A stretch of DNA of 64,000 nt from Myxococcales bacterium (GTDB taxonomy: Bacteria; Myxococcota_A; Polyangia; Polyangiales; Polyangiaceae): NCBI GenBank assembly GCA_016191785.1, contig JACPVJ010000049.1, positions 1 through 64,000 on the forward strand, given 5' to 3'. The translations under genes were made by a program, and so were the position numbers. Below, one piece after another: positions 1 to 9,360 of this stretch (position 1 is its first letter; each line of letters begins with the position of its first letter). Under the pieces are notes generated by a model. That model was not told where the DNA came from and did not search any database. It worked only from the letters and a program-made list of their open reading frames with translations.

Positions 1-24
1 CCGCTTTCCTGAGTTATCGAAGGC

Positions 25-465
25 TTGTGCAAAAAGCCCTCGACCATCCCCGTCTTGGCCGGGGACACGAGCGGATTCGCGGTTGCATGGGGGCGCGACA
101 GCTACTCCAGCCCAGCCGGCGAGGTGGCCATGGCGCGCCTCACGCCAAGCGGATCGCTCTCATGCGGACCGGTGGTGGCCTATTCACAAACGACGCGGAG
201 CCCATGGCCCCACGCGATCGCGATCACCCCCACGGGCGCGGCGATCGCGGGGATCTCGCGCAAGTTCCTCTCCTACAACGACCTGTTCATGCTGCGCACG
301 GCGGGCGCAGCCTGCGCGCTTTCGGGGCCGGTCGACACGCTTTCTTCGCTCAACGTCTCCATTGCCGATATCGCCGCCGGCCCGCTGGGAACGGCGCTCG
401 TGTGGGACGAGACGACGGCCTCCAAAGTTCACTCGCGAGTATTTGGACCTCTGTGGTGCAACTGA
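25..465 (+). pseudogene. C-terminal fragment of a propeller-like exported protein (possibly broken)
   Basis: An open frame of about 146 codons follows an in-frame TGA at 10-12 and can only start at a TTG (25). The translation carries repeats of the type GFAVAW...ARLTPSG and AITPTGAAIAG, resembling the strand pattern of beta-propeller or WD-like surface proteins of myxobacteria. It begins abruptly in the middle of such a repeat, with no signal peptide or ribosome-binding site. It is therefore read as the tail of a longer gene lying before the window, interrupted by a stop or frameshift. A short genuine gene cannot be excluded. It converges on mglA. Confidence 0.45.
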
Positions 466-474
466 CGAAGCGAG

Positions 475-500
475 GCGGGACGGGCGCGTCACGGTCCCGC
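475..500. terminator. Hairpin between converging fragment and mglA
   Basis: A perfect 7-bp stem (GCGGGAC at 475-481 and GTCCCGC at 494-500) encloses a 12-nt loop between two converging genes. There is no T-tract, so it could be a GC-rich terminator without a U tail or chance in GC-rich DNA. Confidence 0.35.
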
Positions 501-525
501 GGGCCCCGCGGCCGGTGGCGCGCGC

Positions 526-1113
526 TCAGCCGCCGCGCTTCAGCTCGGTCAGGACCAGCTTGCTGACGGCCTTGAGCGTGTCGAACACGCCCATGCCGGA
601 GCGCGCGTTGGCCTCGAAGTCGGGCACGCCCATCGGGTTCAACAGATCGCGGAGCTCTTGCACATCGACGGCGTTCGGCAGGTCGCGCTTGTTGTACTGG
701 ATGACGAACGGGATCTTCTCGAGCGAGTAGCCTTGCTCCGCCAGGTTGGTGCGGAGGTTGTCCATGCTCTCTTGGTTCGCTTCCAGGCGCTCGATCTGGC
801 TGTCGGCGCAGAAGATGACGCCGTCCACGCCCTTCAAGATGAGCTTGCGGCTGGCGTCGTAGAACACCTGACCGGGGACGGTGTACAGGTGGAAGCGGGT
901 CTTGAAGCCGCGAATCTCACCCAGTGACAGCGGCAGGAAGTCGAAGAAGAGGGTGCGCTCGGTCTCCGTCGCGAGGCTGATCATCTTGCCTTTCGCGTCG
1001 GGATTGGTGCGCTCGTAGATGTACTGCAGGTTCGTCGTCTTCCCGCAGAGGCCAGGCCCGTAATAGACGATCTTGCAGTTGATCTCTCGAGCCATGTAGT
1101 TGATGAAACTCAT
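526..1113 (-). CDS. mglA: MglA-type Ras-like GTPase, cell polarity/gliding motility
   Basis: A 195-residue small GTPase matching the length and nearly the whole sequence of Myxococcus MglA as remembered. The P-loop GPGLCGKT lies at residues 19-26, the [14 protein letters not shown] segment replaces the usual switch II DxxG, and NKRD is at 141-144. MglA-GTP marks the leading cell pole and activates gliding and type IV pilus machinery; MglB is its GAP. The mglB stop TGA lies inside the TGAGGAGAGG that serves as the mglA ribosome-binding site, so the pair is cotranscribed and probably translationally coupled. Confidence 0.96.
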   Translation of the reverse strand: MSFINYMAREINCKIVYYGPGLCGKTTNLQYIYERTNPDAKGKMISLATETERTLFFDFLPLSLGEIRGFKTRFHLYTVPGQVFYDASRKLILKGVDGVIFCADSQIERLEANQESMDNLRTNLAEQGYSLEKIPFVIQYNKRDLPNAVDVQELRDLLNPMGVPDFEANARSGMGVFDTLKAVSKLVLTELKRGG

Positions 1114-1128
1114 CGGCGGGGCCTCTCC

Positions 1129-1611
1129 TCAGTCGTTGAAGAGGTTGTCGATGTCTTCATCGGTGATTTCGGCGAATGGCGAGTCCGCGCCGGGCGCCGC
1201 CACCTTGGACAGCAGCGCTTCGAAGATGCGGTTGAGCTCGTCGGTCGACTTGCGCACCCGCAGGCGAACCAGCCCCAAGCTCGACTTGGCGTCGAAGATC
1301 ACCACGAGAATCACGCGGTTGCCCACGAGCTGGATGTGGATGTTCGCCTTCTCGCCCTCGTGGAACTGAGCGGCGAACTCGTTCTCGCGAAGCAATTTGG
1401 CGATGCCGCCGGTAGCGGCGATGTTGCCCGCCGTCAGCGATGCGAGCGACGTCGTGTCCAAGTTGTCGACGTCACCAGCCGCTGCGATGAGCTGCCCATT
1501 CTTGTCGACGATGAAGACGACCCTGGCGTTCGCTTCCTTCACCAGGCGGTCTACGACCGTTTGGATCTGGTTGAACTCCTCTTCGTACATCACCATCTGC
1601 GGGTTAACCAT
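1129..1611 (-). CDS. mglB: MglB, roadblock-domain GTPase-activating protein for MglA
   Basis: A 160-residue Roadblock/LC7 protein. The ATG at 1611 is chosen because GGAGG sits 5 nt upstream and because MVNPQMVMYEEEF aligns with the start of Myxococcus MglB; the frame stays open further upstream but is Arg/Ala-rich and not protein-like. Recognisable segments are VDKNGQLIAAAG, the TTSLASLTAGN helix and the C-terminal SPFAEITDEDIDNLF motif. As GAP and co-GEF it confines MglA-GTP to one pole. It is the first gene of the mglBA operon, 15 bp from mglA. Confidence 0.95.
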   Translation of the reverse strand: MVNPQMVMYEEEFNQIQTVVDRLVKEANARVVFIVDKNGQLIAAAGDVDNLDTTSLASLTAGNIAATGGIAKLLRENEFAAQFHEGEKANIHIQLVGNRVILVVIFDAKSSLGLVRLRVRKSTDELNRIFEALLSKVAAPGADSPFAEITDEDIDNLFND

Positions 1612-1912
1612 CCGAACCTCCGCAAGCCGCCCGCGTGATTTCACGAGCGCCGCCCACGCGGCACCGGAGCGGCGTGCTAAATGCCGCGCCGGGTGTTCCC
1701 CGCGCGCTTCGACGAAAACCGCCGGAGAACGAGGGGATCGAGCCTGATAGCGTTTCACCCTTCTACCGAACCCCCTACGGGCCAGCAAGCGCGGCCTCAC
1801 GAGGGCCTCGAGCGCCGGTGAAACGTGCGGTTTTCGGGACCGTCCGGCCCAGCGGCTCGGAGGCCGAGAGCGGCATTTGCAGGTCCCGCGGACCGGTGCT
1901 TATGGTCCGGGC
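1612..1912. other. Divergent intergenic region, mglB / transglutaminase-like gene
   Basis: About 300 bp without a convincing gene. It must hold the mglBA promoter (reading left) and the promoter of the rightward gene at 1913. No consensus sigma-70 promoter for mglB was found by eye. For the rightward gene see 1877-1906. No RNA gene or repeat is visible. Confidence 0.6.
1877..1906 (+). promoter_or_regulatory. Candidate promoter of the DUF3857 gene pair
   Basis: TTGCAG (1877-1882), an 18-nt spacer and TATGGT (1901-1906) lie directly before the GTG at 1913. The -10 hexamer ends 6 nt before the start codon and no Shine-Dalgarno sequence is present, so the transcript is probably leaderless. Confidence 0.5.
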
Positions 1913-4900
1913 GTGAAACGCTACGCTTTTGGGGCATTCGCGCTGCTCGGGTGCCTCGCCCAGGACGCCAGAGGCGACGTCGGCCGGTTTCATCCGGAGC
2001 TCGAGAAGGAGCTCTCTCGGCTGGACGCCACGAAAGGGGCCCAAACCTACGAGGCGCTGCGGGCCGTCTGGAACACCTGGGACCGCGCCGACCCGGCGCA
2101 GGTCGAGGAGGCGCTGCTCGCCGCCGAGCAGAGCCCGAAGGTCGCGGCGCCGGTGCGCGCTTACGCGGGGCTCCTCGGGGCGTATGCTCGCATGCGGCGT
2201 GGCGACGTGACCGCGGCAAGATCGAAGATCGACTCGCTCGGCTTCGTGCGTCGGTGGCTGGTGGTCGGTCCTTTCGACAACGAAGATCGCGGTGGGCTCG
2301 AGGTGGAGCACGGCCCCGAGGCGGACTTCGCCCAGGCGATCGTTCCGGGGCGGGCGTACTCGGGCAAAGAGCGGCCGGTGCGTTGGCGCGCTGCGCCCGA
2401 CGCGTTTCCGTTCGGATACGTCGACTTCGGCTCGCTGGTCCGGCCCGAGCGGAAGATCTGCGCGTTTGCTGCCACCTTCGTCCGGGCCAAGGCCGGCTCG
2501 AAGGCGCCGCGCACGATCAGCGCGTGGGTAGGCGCGAGCGGCGGTTTCACCCTCTACTGGAACGGGCGCCCGGTCCTGAAGGACCCGGCGCATCGCGGGC
2601 ACGACGCGGATCGGTTCGCGACCCAGCTGACGCTGAGCCCGGGCTACAACGGGCTGACGGTCAAGGTGTGCAGTGACGACGCGCCTCCGGCCGTCTCGGT
2701 GCGGCTGGCGAATCCGAACGGCGCACCCGACGGCGAGCTCGAGACCACGAACGACCTGAGCGCGAGCGCCGAAGCCGCCAAGCTGGCGCCACCGAAGCCC
2801 GACCGAAAGGCGCCACTGCCGCCGGCGCGCGGTCCACAGGGGCCGGTCCAGGCGTTCCAGGCGGCCGTGACGGGCCAGACCGCGCGCGCACCAGAGCTCG
2901 AGGCGTGGGCGCGGTACCTGCGCGCGACCAGCGGCGACGACAAGAACAAACACGAAGCCCGCGACGCCGCGCGGCGGGCGGCCGAGCTCGAGCCCAGCGT
3001 GGAGCGGCTGCTCTTGGCCGGCGACCTGGCGGAAGATCGCAACCAGCGTCGCGAGTGGATCGACAAGGCCGAGGCGCTGGCCAAGACGCGCGGCAAAGAG
3101 CGAGTGGACGTGCTCTTGGCCCGGGCCGAGCTGGCGCGCACCGGTCTGAGCTGGCAGACCGCGACGCAGCTGTTCGATCGGGTGCTGGCCATCGACCCCG
3201 ATCAGGTCGACGCCATCGCCGGGCGGGTCGCGACCTACAACACGGCGGGCCTGAAGCGCACCGCGCTGGCCACGCTGGAGACGGCGCTCAGGCGCAACCC
3301 GAACGCGCTCGGCTTGCTCAACATGTACGCCTCGCAGCTGCGCTCGCTGGGTCGAACGACCGAAGCCAACGAGGCCGAGGCGCGCTACACGGCGCTGCGC
3401 TTCGACGACCCGGCGCTGCTCAATGCGCAGATCGATCTGGCGCTGACCCGCAACGATCGAGCGGCGACCACCCGGTGGGTCGATCGCCTGCTCGAGGTCG
3501 ACCCGGACAGTCAGTGGTCCCACGGCGTGGCGGCCAAGGCGTATCGGGCGCTGGGACAGCCCGAGCGCGCCGTGGCCAGCTATCAGCGCGCGCTCGCGCT
3601 GGCGCCGGAAGACGTGGGCACGCTGCGAGCGCTGGCCGACCTCTCGGGCGACCTGGGGCGGCGCGACGAGCAGCTGAAACTGCTGCAAGCGATCCTCAAG
3701 ATCCGCCCTCAGGACAAGGACGTGCGCGAGTACGTGGAGCACATCGAGCCGCAGAAGCCTCGCCCGGACGAGGCCTGGGCGTGGAAGAGCGAGAAGTTCC
3801 TGAAGCTGCGCCACGCGCCGGCGGCGGGGCAGAACCGGCGCACGCTTCGCGACCTGACCGTGACCACCGTCTACGAGAACGGCCTGAGCGGCAAATTCCG
3901 ACAGGTGGTGTTCCAGCCGCTGAACGACGCGGGGGCGGCGCTGGTTCGACAGTACGCCTTTCAGTACGAGTCGGATCGCGAAGTGGTTCAGCTGCGCGGC
4001 GCCCGGGTGTACCGGGGCGACGGGCGCACGGACGAGGCCGTGGAGTTCGGCGAGGGCGCCGCGGACGATCCGTCGATCAGCATGTACACCTCGGCGCGGA
4101 ACTTCTACGTGCAGTTCCCGCGGCTCGACCCGGGTGACGTGGTCGAGCTCCGCTATCGCGTGGACGAGGTCACCCCGCGCAACGAGTACGCCGACTACTT
4201 CGGCGAGGTGGTGTACCTGCAGTCGGGCGAGCCGGTGCAGAACGCGGAATACGTGCTGATCACGCCCAAGAAGCGCACGCTGCACATCGACGAGAAGGTG
4301 CCGGGGCTGAGGCGCGAGACCACCGAGCGCGGTGATCAGCGGACCTATCGCTTCTTTGCCGACAAGGTGCCGCCGCTCACCCCCGAGGCTGCGATGGCGC
4401 CGTGGTCCGAGGTGCTCGGGTTCGTCCACGTGTCGACCTACAAGGACTGGAAGGACCTGGGTCGCTGGTACTGGGGCTTCGTCAAAGAGCAGTTCGACCT
4501 GGACGCCGAGACCAAGAAGCTGGCGCGCGAGGTGGCGAAGGACGCGAAGACCGACCGGGAGAAGGTCAAGGCCGTCTACAACTGGGTGGTCAAGAACACG
4601 CGCTACGTGGCCCTCGAGTTCGGCATCTACGGCTACAAGCCGCGACGGTGCGTGCAGACGGTGACCCGCGGTTGGGGTGACTGCAAGGACAAGGCGACGG
4701 TGATCGTCACGCTCTTGGAGGAGCTCGGCGTGCCGGCCACGATCGTGATCTTGCGTACGCAGATGCGCGGCGACTTCCGCTCGAACGTCGCCAGCCTGGC
4801 GCCGTTCGATCACGCCATTGCGTACGTGCCGTCGCTGGACCTCTATCTGGACGGCACCGCGGAGTACACCGGGTCGACGGAGCTGCCGGACATGGATGCC

Positions 4901-5608
4901 GGCGCGCTGGCGCTCTTGGTGAACAAAGGCGACGCCAAGCTGGTGCGGGTGCCCGAGCGCGACCCGAAGAAGAACGTCCTGGCGCGGACGGTGGCGGCGC
5001 AGGTGACGGCGGCCGGCGACGCCAAGCTCGAGCTCGACTACGAAGCGCGGGGCTCGGAGGCAGCGGACTGGCGCCGCCGCTACCACGCGGAGCAGACGAG
5101 GCGCACGCGGGTCAACGCCGACCTGGGCAGCGAGTTCCCCGGCTTCGAGATCACCGCCGGCGCCGCGGGCATCGTGGCGGGCGAGCTCGAGAACCTGGAG
5201 GTGTCGCCGAAGCTGAAGGTGCGGGGCACTGCCCGGGGCTTCGCCCGCAAAGAGGGCGACGCGCTGAGCATGGCGGTCACGCCCAGCGTGCGGCTCACCG
5301 CGAACTTCGCCGCGCTCTCTCAGCGCAAGCAGGACGTGCGGATCCCGTCGTTCTCGACCATCGACGACACCTTCGTGGTCAAGCTTCCGCCCGGAGCCAA
5401 GGTCAAGTCGGCGCCGCAGTCGTCCCGGGGCAGCTCGCCGTTCGGATCGTACGAGGTCGAGGTCACGATGGCGGGCGGACAGGTCACGGTGAAGAGCCGC
5501 ATCGAGGTCAGCGCCACGCGCGTCACCCCGGCGCAGTACCCCGCCTTCAAGAAGTTCTGCGAGGACGTGGACCGCGCCATCGGCGCGCGATTGGTGGTGT
5601 CGCAGTGA
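1913..5608 (+). CDS. Exported TPR / DUF3857 / transglutaminase-like protein
   Basis: About 1231 residues. A short N-terminal signal-like segment (KRYAFGAFALLGCLAQ) supports the GTG at 1913. Roughly residues 330-600 are TPR-like helical repeats (e.g. GQPERAVASYQRALALAPED). A DUF3857 beta-rich domain follows, then a transglutaminase-like core with an apparently complete triad: Cys924 in GWGDCKDKA, His967 in FDHAIAYV and Asp980 in LYLDGTAEY. A C-terminal beta domain ends the protein. It may act as a cell-envelope peptidase or cross-linking enzyme; the substrate is unknown. It overlaps the next, paralogous gene by 4 bp (GTGA). Confidence 0.85.
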   Translation: MKRYAFGAFALLGCLAQDARGDVGRFHPELEKELSRLDATKGAQTYEALRAVWNTWDRADPAQVEEALLAAEQSPKVAAPVRAYAGLLGAYARMRRGDVTAARSKIDSLGFVRRWLVVGPFDNEDRGGLEVEHGPEADFAQAIVPGRAYSGKERPVRWRAAPDAFPFGYVDFGSLVRPERKICAFAATFVRAKAGSKAPRTISAWVGASGGFTLYWNGRPVLKDPAHRGHDADRFATQLTLSPGYNGLTVKVCSDDAPPAVSVRLANPNGAPDGELETTNDLSASAEAAKLAPPKPDRKAPLPPARGPQGPVQAFQAAVTGQTARAPELEAWARYLRATSGDDKNKHEARDAARRAAELEPSVERLLLAGDLAEDRNQRREWIDKAEALAKTRGKERVDVLLARAELARTGLSWQTATQLFDRVLAIDPDQVDAIAGRVATYNTAGLKRTALATLETALRRNPNALGLLNMYASQLRSLGRTTEANEAEARYTALRFDDPALLNAQIDLALTRNDRAATTRWVDRLLEVDPDSQWSHGVAAKAYRALGQPERAVASYQRALALAPEDVGTLRALADLSGDLGRRDEQLKLLQAILKIRPQDKDVREYVEHIEPQKPRPDEAWAWKSEKFLKLRHAPAAGQNRRTLRDLTVTTVYENGLSGKFRQVVFQPLNDAGAALVRQYAFQYESDREVVQLRGARVYRGDGRTDEAVEFGEGAADDPSISMYTSARNFYVQFPRLDPGDVVELRYRVDEVTPRNEYADYFGEVVYLQSGEPVQNAEYVLITPKKRTLHIDEKVPGLRRETTERGDQRTYRFFADKVPPLTPEAAMAPWSEVLGFVHVSTYKDWKDLGRWYWGFVKEQFDLDAETKKLAREVAKDAKTDREKVKAVYNWVVKNTRYVALEFGIYGYKPRRCVQTVTRGWGDCKDKATVIVTLLEELGVPATIVILRTQMRGDFRSNVASLAPFDHAIAYVPSLDLYLDGTAEYTGSTELPDMDAGALALLVNKGDAKLVRVPERDPKKNVLARTVAAQVTAAGDAKLELDYEARGSEAADWRRRYHAEQTRRTRVNADLGSEFPGFEITAGAAGIVAGELENLEVSPKLKVRGTARGFARKEGDALSMAVTPSVRLTANFAALSQRKQDVRIPSFSTIDDTFVVKLPPGAKVKSAPQSSRGSSPFGSYEVEVTMAGGQVTVKSRIEVSATRVTPAQYPAFKKFCEDVDRAIGARLVVSQ

Positions 5609-8600
5609 AGCAGCTCTTTTTGGTGGTACTGGCAGTGTTGGCGGTGGCCTGCGCCGGGGGCCGTGGCGCCGAGCACGCCCAGACCCCGCTCGGCGAGCTC
5701 AGGCGGGTGGGCCCCACCACCGGCAGCGCCGAGCTGGCCGGAGAGTGGCTCTTGTCCGAGCTGATCTCACCCGGAGGTGACGCGCGCACGGCCGGAAAGG
5801 CCCGCGCTCGGCTGGACGAGATCGGCGGCGGCGGCATGCTGGCGCACCTCGGCCGAGGGCTGGACGACGCCATCCACGGGCGGATGCAGAGCGCGCCCGA
5901 TCACTATCTGAACGCGGTGCGAGCAGCGCGCGCGTCGACCGACCCGCGGGCGCCGATGGTCGCTTGGTTCGCGGCGAATCGCGCGGTCGCGCTCAGGAAC
6001 CACGGCAAGGATCTGTGGCCGCGCTGGCAGTCGTTCGTGTCCGACGCGATGAAGGAGCCGCTGAACCTGGGCTGGCGCGCGCGGGCCGAGCTGGTCGAGT
6101 GGTGGGCCGACGAGGCCTATGCCGGCGCGACGAAGAACGTGGAGCAGCTGTCGGCACGGGAGTACGGCTGCGTGGGCAACGTGCGCCTGGCGGGGCCGTT
6201 CGGTCGCGGCGTGGCCCCCGACTCGTATCGCCGCTTCGACGCCGAGCGCCCGGGCCCGTGGCCCGAGCGGTGGGAGCCGGCGCGCGGCGCCCCCGTCGCG
6301 CCGCGCATCTTGAAGTCGAAACAAGAGGGCTGCTTCTTGCGCGTGAACGAGCCGGTGACCGCCGGCGTGTTCTACGCCGAGACCTTCCTCGAGCTGACGG
6401 CGCCGGCCGAGGTGATCGTCGCCGCACAGGGCGCGCTGGCGCTGTTCATCGACGACGCCAAGCTGCTCGATCGCGACCCGCGCATCTGGGGCGTGTGGCC
6501 GCGCTTCGGCGTGCACGTCTGGCTCGAGGCGGGCCGGCACCGGGTGGTGGCGCGCCTGGCCGACCCACAGACCAGCGTCCGGGTTCTGACCGCCGACGGC
6601 CGCCCCGCGAAGGTCACGGCCTCGGCCGATGCCACGACGCCGTACAGCGTGGTGCCTCCGAAGGCGGTCTCGGATCCGAACGTGGTGAGCCGGCAGGTGA
6701 AGAACGACGACGTGGTCGATCCCGGCGACGACCTGTCACGGTTTCTCTTGGCCTACTTGGCCTATGCCGAAGGCCAAGGGGACCTGGCGGCGGTCTTGAC
6801 CGAGCCGCTCTTGAAGGAGAGCTCGAAGGCCACCGGGCTGGTGCTGGGCGCGTCGGCCACCTTCGCCGAGAAGGACCCGCTGTTCGATCAGACCAGCGTG
6901 CGCGATCTGTCACGCGAGCTGCACGAGCGCGCGCTCAAGAAAGACGCGAAGCTGTGGCAGTCGGAGCTGAGCCTGGCGCTGTGGCAGGGTGAGCGCGCCG
7001 GCCCCACCGAGGCCGTGCGCCGACTGCGCAAGCTGACCGAGGACTACCCGCAGGTCTCGGGGCTGATGTTCGCGCTGGCGCGGCTGTACGGCGAGCTCGG
7101 CTGGAGCGCGGAGTACAGCCAGACCGCCAAGAAGGTGGCAGAGCGCTTCCCCGACGACATCGAGGCGCTGTCAGCCGCGCTGGCGGTCTACGAGTCGCAG
7201 GGCGACCGAGCCAAAGCCGAGGCGCTGGCCAAGCGCATCAAACGCCTGGATCCGGACAGCGAGGTCGACCTGACGCGGGCGCTCGGGCGAGAGGACTTCA
7301 CCACGGCCCTGAACGAGCTGCGGCGCATCGGGGCACGCCACCCCGAGCGAAAAGAGGTGGCCGAGCGGCTGCACGACGTGATGGTGCGCGCGGGCAACAC
7401 CGCCGAGAGCTGGAAGAAGCTCGAGGCCGCCATCGCCAAGAGCCCACACGACCCCGGCGCTCGACTGGCGCTGGCGGACGCGCGCCTGGGTGCGGGCCAG
7501 CGCGATGCCTTGCGCAAGGCGCTGGTCGACGCGCTCGAGAGCGGCGCCGGCACGGTGATGCTCGAAGAGGCGATCGACCTCATCGAGGGCACCACCGAGC
7601 TCGAGCACTATCGGTTGGACGCCCGGAAGATCATCGCGGACTACGAGGCGAGCGGAGTGACCCTGCAGGGCACGGCGGCGCGCGTGCTCGACTATGCCGC
7701 GATCTGGGTCCACGACGACGGGTCGAGCCGCATGCTGGAGCACGAGGTGGTTCGCATCCAGAGCCCAGAGGCGATCAGCAAGCTGGCAGAGCATCCGAAG
7801 CTGGAAGGCGTGGTGCTGCACGCGCGCGTGATCAAGAAAGACGGTCGCGTGCTCGAGCCGGAAGAGGTCCCGGGCAAGCCGACCATCACCTTTCCGCACC
7901 TCGAGGTGGGCGACTACATCGAGACCGAGCACGTGATGAGCAAGGCCGGCGACGGACGGGGCAACCAATACGTGAGCCCCCACTGGTTCTTCCGCGAAGA
8001 GAACATCGCCTATTCGCGCTCCGAGTTCGTGGTGATCGTGCCCGACGGGAAGACGCTCGAGATCGAGACCTTGGGCAACGTGCCGCCGCCCACGGTGGTG
8101 AAGAAGGACGGAACCGTGAGCCGTCGCTGGCGCGTGGACAAGAGCCCGGCAGCCGAGGTCGAGCCGGGCAGCCCGCCCATCACCGAGTTCTTGCCCAGCG
8201 TGCGACTGGGGTGGGGCATCGACCTGGGCGAGCGCGTGGCAGCGCTCGGCGACTCGCTCAGCGACGTCGCGCCGATCGATCCGCGGGTCCGGCGCATCGC
8301 CCGAAAGATCGTCGAGCCGCTGCCGCCGGGCGAGACGCGCGAGCGAGCGCGCAGGCTCTACCGCTGGGTGCTCTCGAACGTGGAAGAAGGCCAAGAGCCC
8401 GACGGTCGCCGGGTGGTGGTGAGCAAGCGCGGCAATCGCTGGCGCGCGTTCATGACCCTGTGCCGCTCGCTGGGGATCCGCACCGAGTACGCGGTGGCGA
8501 AGAACCGGCTCGCCCCCGAGTCGGTCGGCAAGATCACGAACGCGACGCAGTTCGTCGAGCCGCTGGTGCGCCTGCGGACCAAGCAAGGCGACCTGTGGCT

Positions 8601-9357
8601 CACGGTGAGCAGCAAGTTCGCGCCCTTCGGGTACGTGCCGGCCGAGGTCCGCGGCGTGCCGGCCTATGTGCTGACAGCGAGCGGGCCGAAGCTGGTCAGC
8701 ACGCCGGCGGGCGGGACCGAGGACGCGGTGAGTTACGAAGGCACCGTCGAGCTCGCGGCGGATGGCTCCGCGAAGCTGGATCTGACCCAGCGATTCACGG
8801 GCAAGTACGCGATGGCGGTGCGCAGCGCGTTCATGCAGCTGCCCGAAGCTCAGCTGCGCGACCTGGTCGAGTCGAAGCTGCTCGGACGCGCGCTGCGAGG
8901 CGCTCGGCTGATCAAGCACGAGGTCACGCACCTGGACGACCTGGATCGTCCGCTGCTCTTGAAGATGCGCGCCGAGATGCAGGGCTTTGCTCAGCAGACC
9001 GGCGGTGAGCTGGCTATTTCGCCGCCGTTCTCGCCGCGAGTGGCCCAGCTGGCCGCGCTGCCGGTGCGGCAGACGCCGCTGATGATCGGCGAGGCCACGC
9101 ACCAGGAAGTGCGCCTGCGGGTGCGGCTGCCCAAGGGCGCCGCGCTGCGCGACGTGCTGGCGGGCAGCAGCCTCGCCGACGGTGACCGCTCGGTGAAGAT
9201 CGCCGATCGCTTGGACGGCGACGCGGTGGTGCTCGATCGCGTGCTCGACATCCCCGCCGGGCGCGTCAAGCCGGACGCTTACCCGGCGTTCCTGGATTTC
9301 GCGCGCCGGGCGGACGCTGCACTGGGGCGCGACGTGCGAGTGCGCGTCGGGCGCTGA
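5605..9357 (+). CDS. TPR / DUF3857 lipoprotein with degenerate transglutaminase-like domain
   Basis: A 1250-residue protein whose N-terminus is a lipoprotein signal (LAVLAVACAGG, Cys near residue 17), so it is probably lipid-anchored. The architecture parallels its upstream neighbour: an N-terminal beta region, TPR-like helices (about 400-680), a DUF3857-like domain (about 690-880) and a transglutaminase fold (from about 910). The catalytic positions are changed: the GDCKDKA segment aligns with RGNRWRA (Asn near 944 for Cys), FDHAIAYV with FVEPLVRL (Glu for His) and LDGT with LTVS (Thr for Asp). It is a likely pseudoenzyme, translationally coupled to the apparently active paralogue. Confidence 0.82.
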   Translation: MKQLFLVVLAVLAVACAGGRGAEHAQTPLGELRRVGPTTGSAELAGEWLLSELISPGGDARTAGKARARLDEIGGGGMLAHLGRGLDDAIHGRMQSAPDHYLNAVRAARASTDPRAPMVAWFAANRAVALRNHGKDLWPRWQSFVSDAMKEPLNLGWRARAELVEWWADEAYAGATKNVEQLSAREYGCVGNVRLAGPFGRGVAPDSYRRFDAERPGPWPERWEPARGAPVAPRILKSKQEGCFLRVNEPVTAGVFYAETFLELTAPAEVIVAAQGALALFIDDAKLLDRDPRIWGVWPRFGVHVWLEAGRHRVVARLADPQTSVRVLTADGRPAKVTASADATTPYSVVPPKAVSDPNVVSRQVKNDDVVDPGDDLSRFLLAYLAYAEGQGDLAAVLTEPLLKESSKATGLVLGASATFAEKDPLFDQTSVRDLSRELHERALKKDAKLWQSELSLALWQGERAGPTEAVRRLRKLTEDYPQVSGLMFALARLYGELGWSAEYSQTAKKVAERFPDDIEALSAALAVYESQGDRAKAEALAKRIKRLDPDSEVDLTRALGREDFTTALNELRRIGARHPERKEVAERLHDVMVRAGNTAESWKKLEAAIAKSPHDPGARLALADARLGAGQRDALRKALVDALESGAGTVMLEEAIDLIEGTTELEHYRLDARKIIADYEASGVTLQGTAARVLDYAAIWVHDDGSSRMLEHEVVRIQSPEAISKLAEHPKLEGVVLHARVIKKDGRVLEPEEVPGKPTITFPHLEVGDYIETEHVMSKAGDGRGNQYVSPHWFFREENIAYSRSEFVVIVPDGKTLEIETLGNVPPPTVVKKDGTVSRRWRVDKSPAAEVEPGSPPITEFLPSVRLGWGIDLGERVAALGDSLSDVAPIDPRVRRIARKIVEPLPPGETRERARRLYRWVLSNVEEGQEPDGRRVVVSKRGNRWRAFMTLCRSLGIRTEYAVAKNRLAPESVGKITNATQFVEPLVRLRTKQGDLWLTVSSKFAPFGYVPAEVRGVPAYVLTASGPKLVSTPAGGTEDAVSYEGTVELAADGSAKLDLTQRFTGKYAMAVRSAFMQLPEAQLRDLVESKLLGRALRGARLIKHEVTHLDDLDRPLLLKMRAEMQGFAQQTGGELAISPPFSPRVAQLAALPVRQTPLMIGEATHQEVRLRVRLPKGAALRDVLAGSSLADGDRSVKIADRLDGDAVVLDRVLDIPAGRVKPDAYPAFLDFARRADAALGRDVRVRVGR

Positions 9358-9360
9358 GCC

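Noticed and set aside
1775..5086. An 1100-codon open frame on the minus strand opposite the first transglutaminase-like gene
   Set aside because: Very GC-rich codons rarely give stops on the opposite strand. The translation is Arg/His/Leu-rich without domains, and the plus-strand gene has clear motifs.
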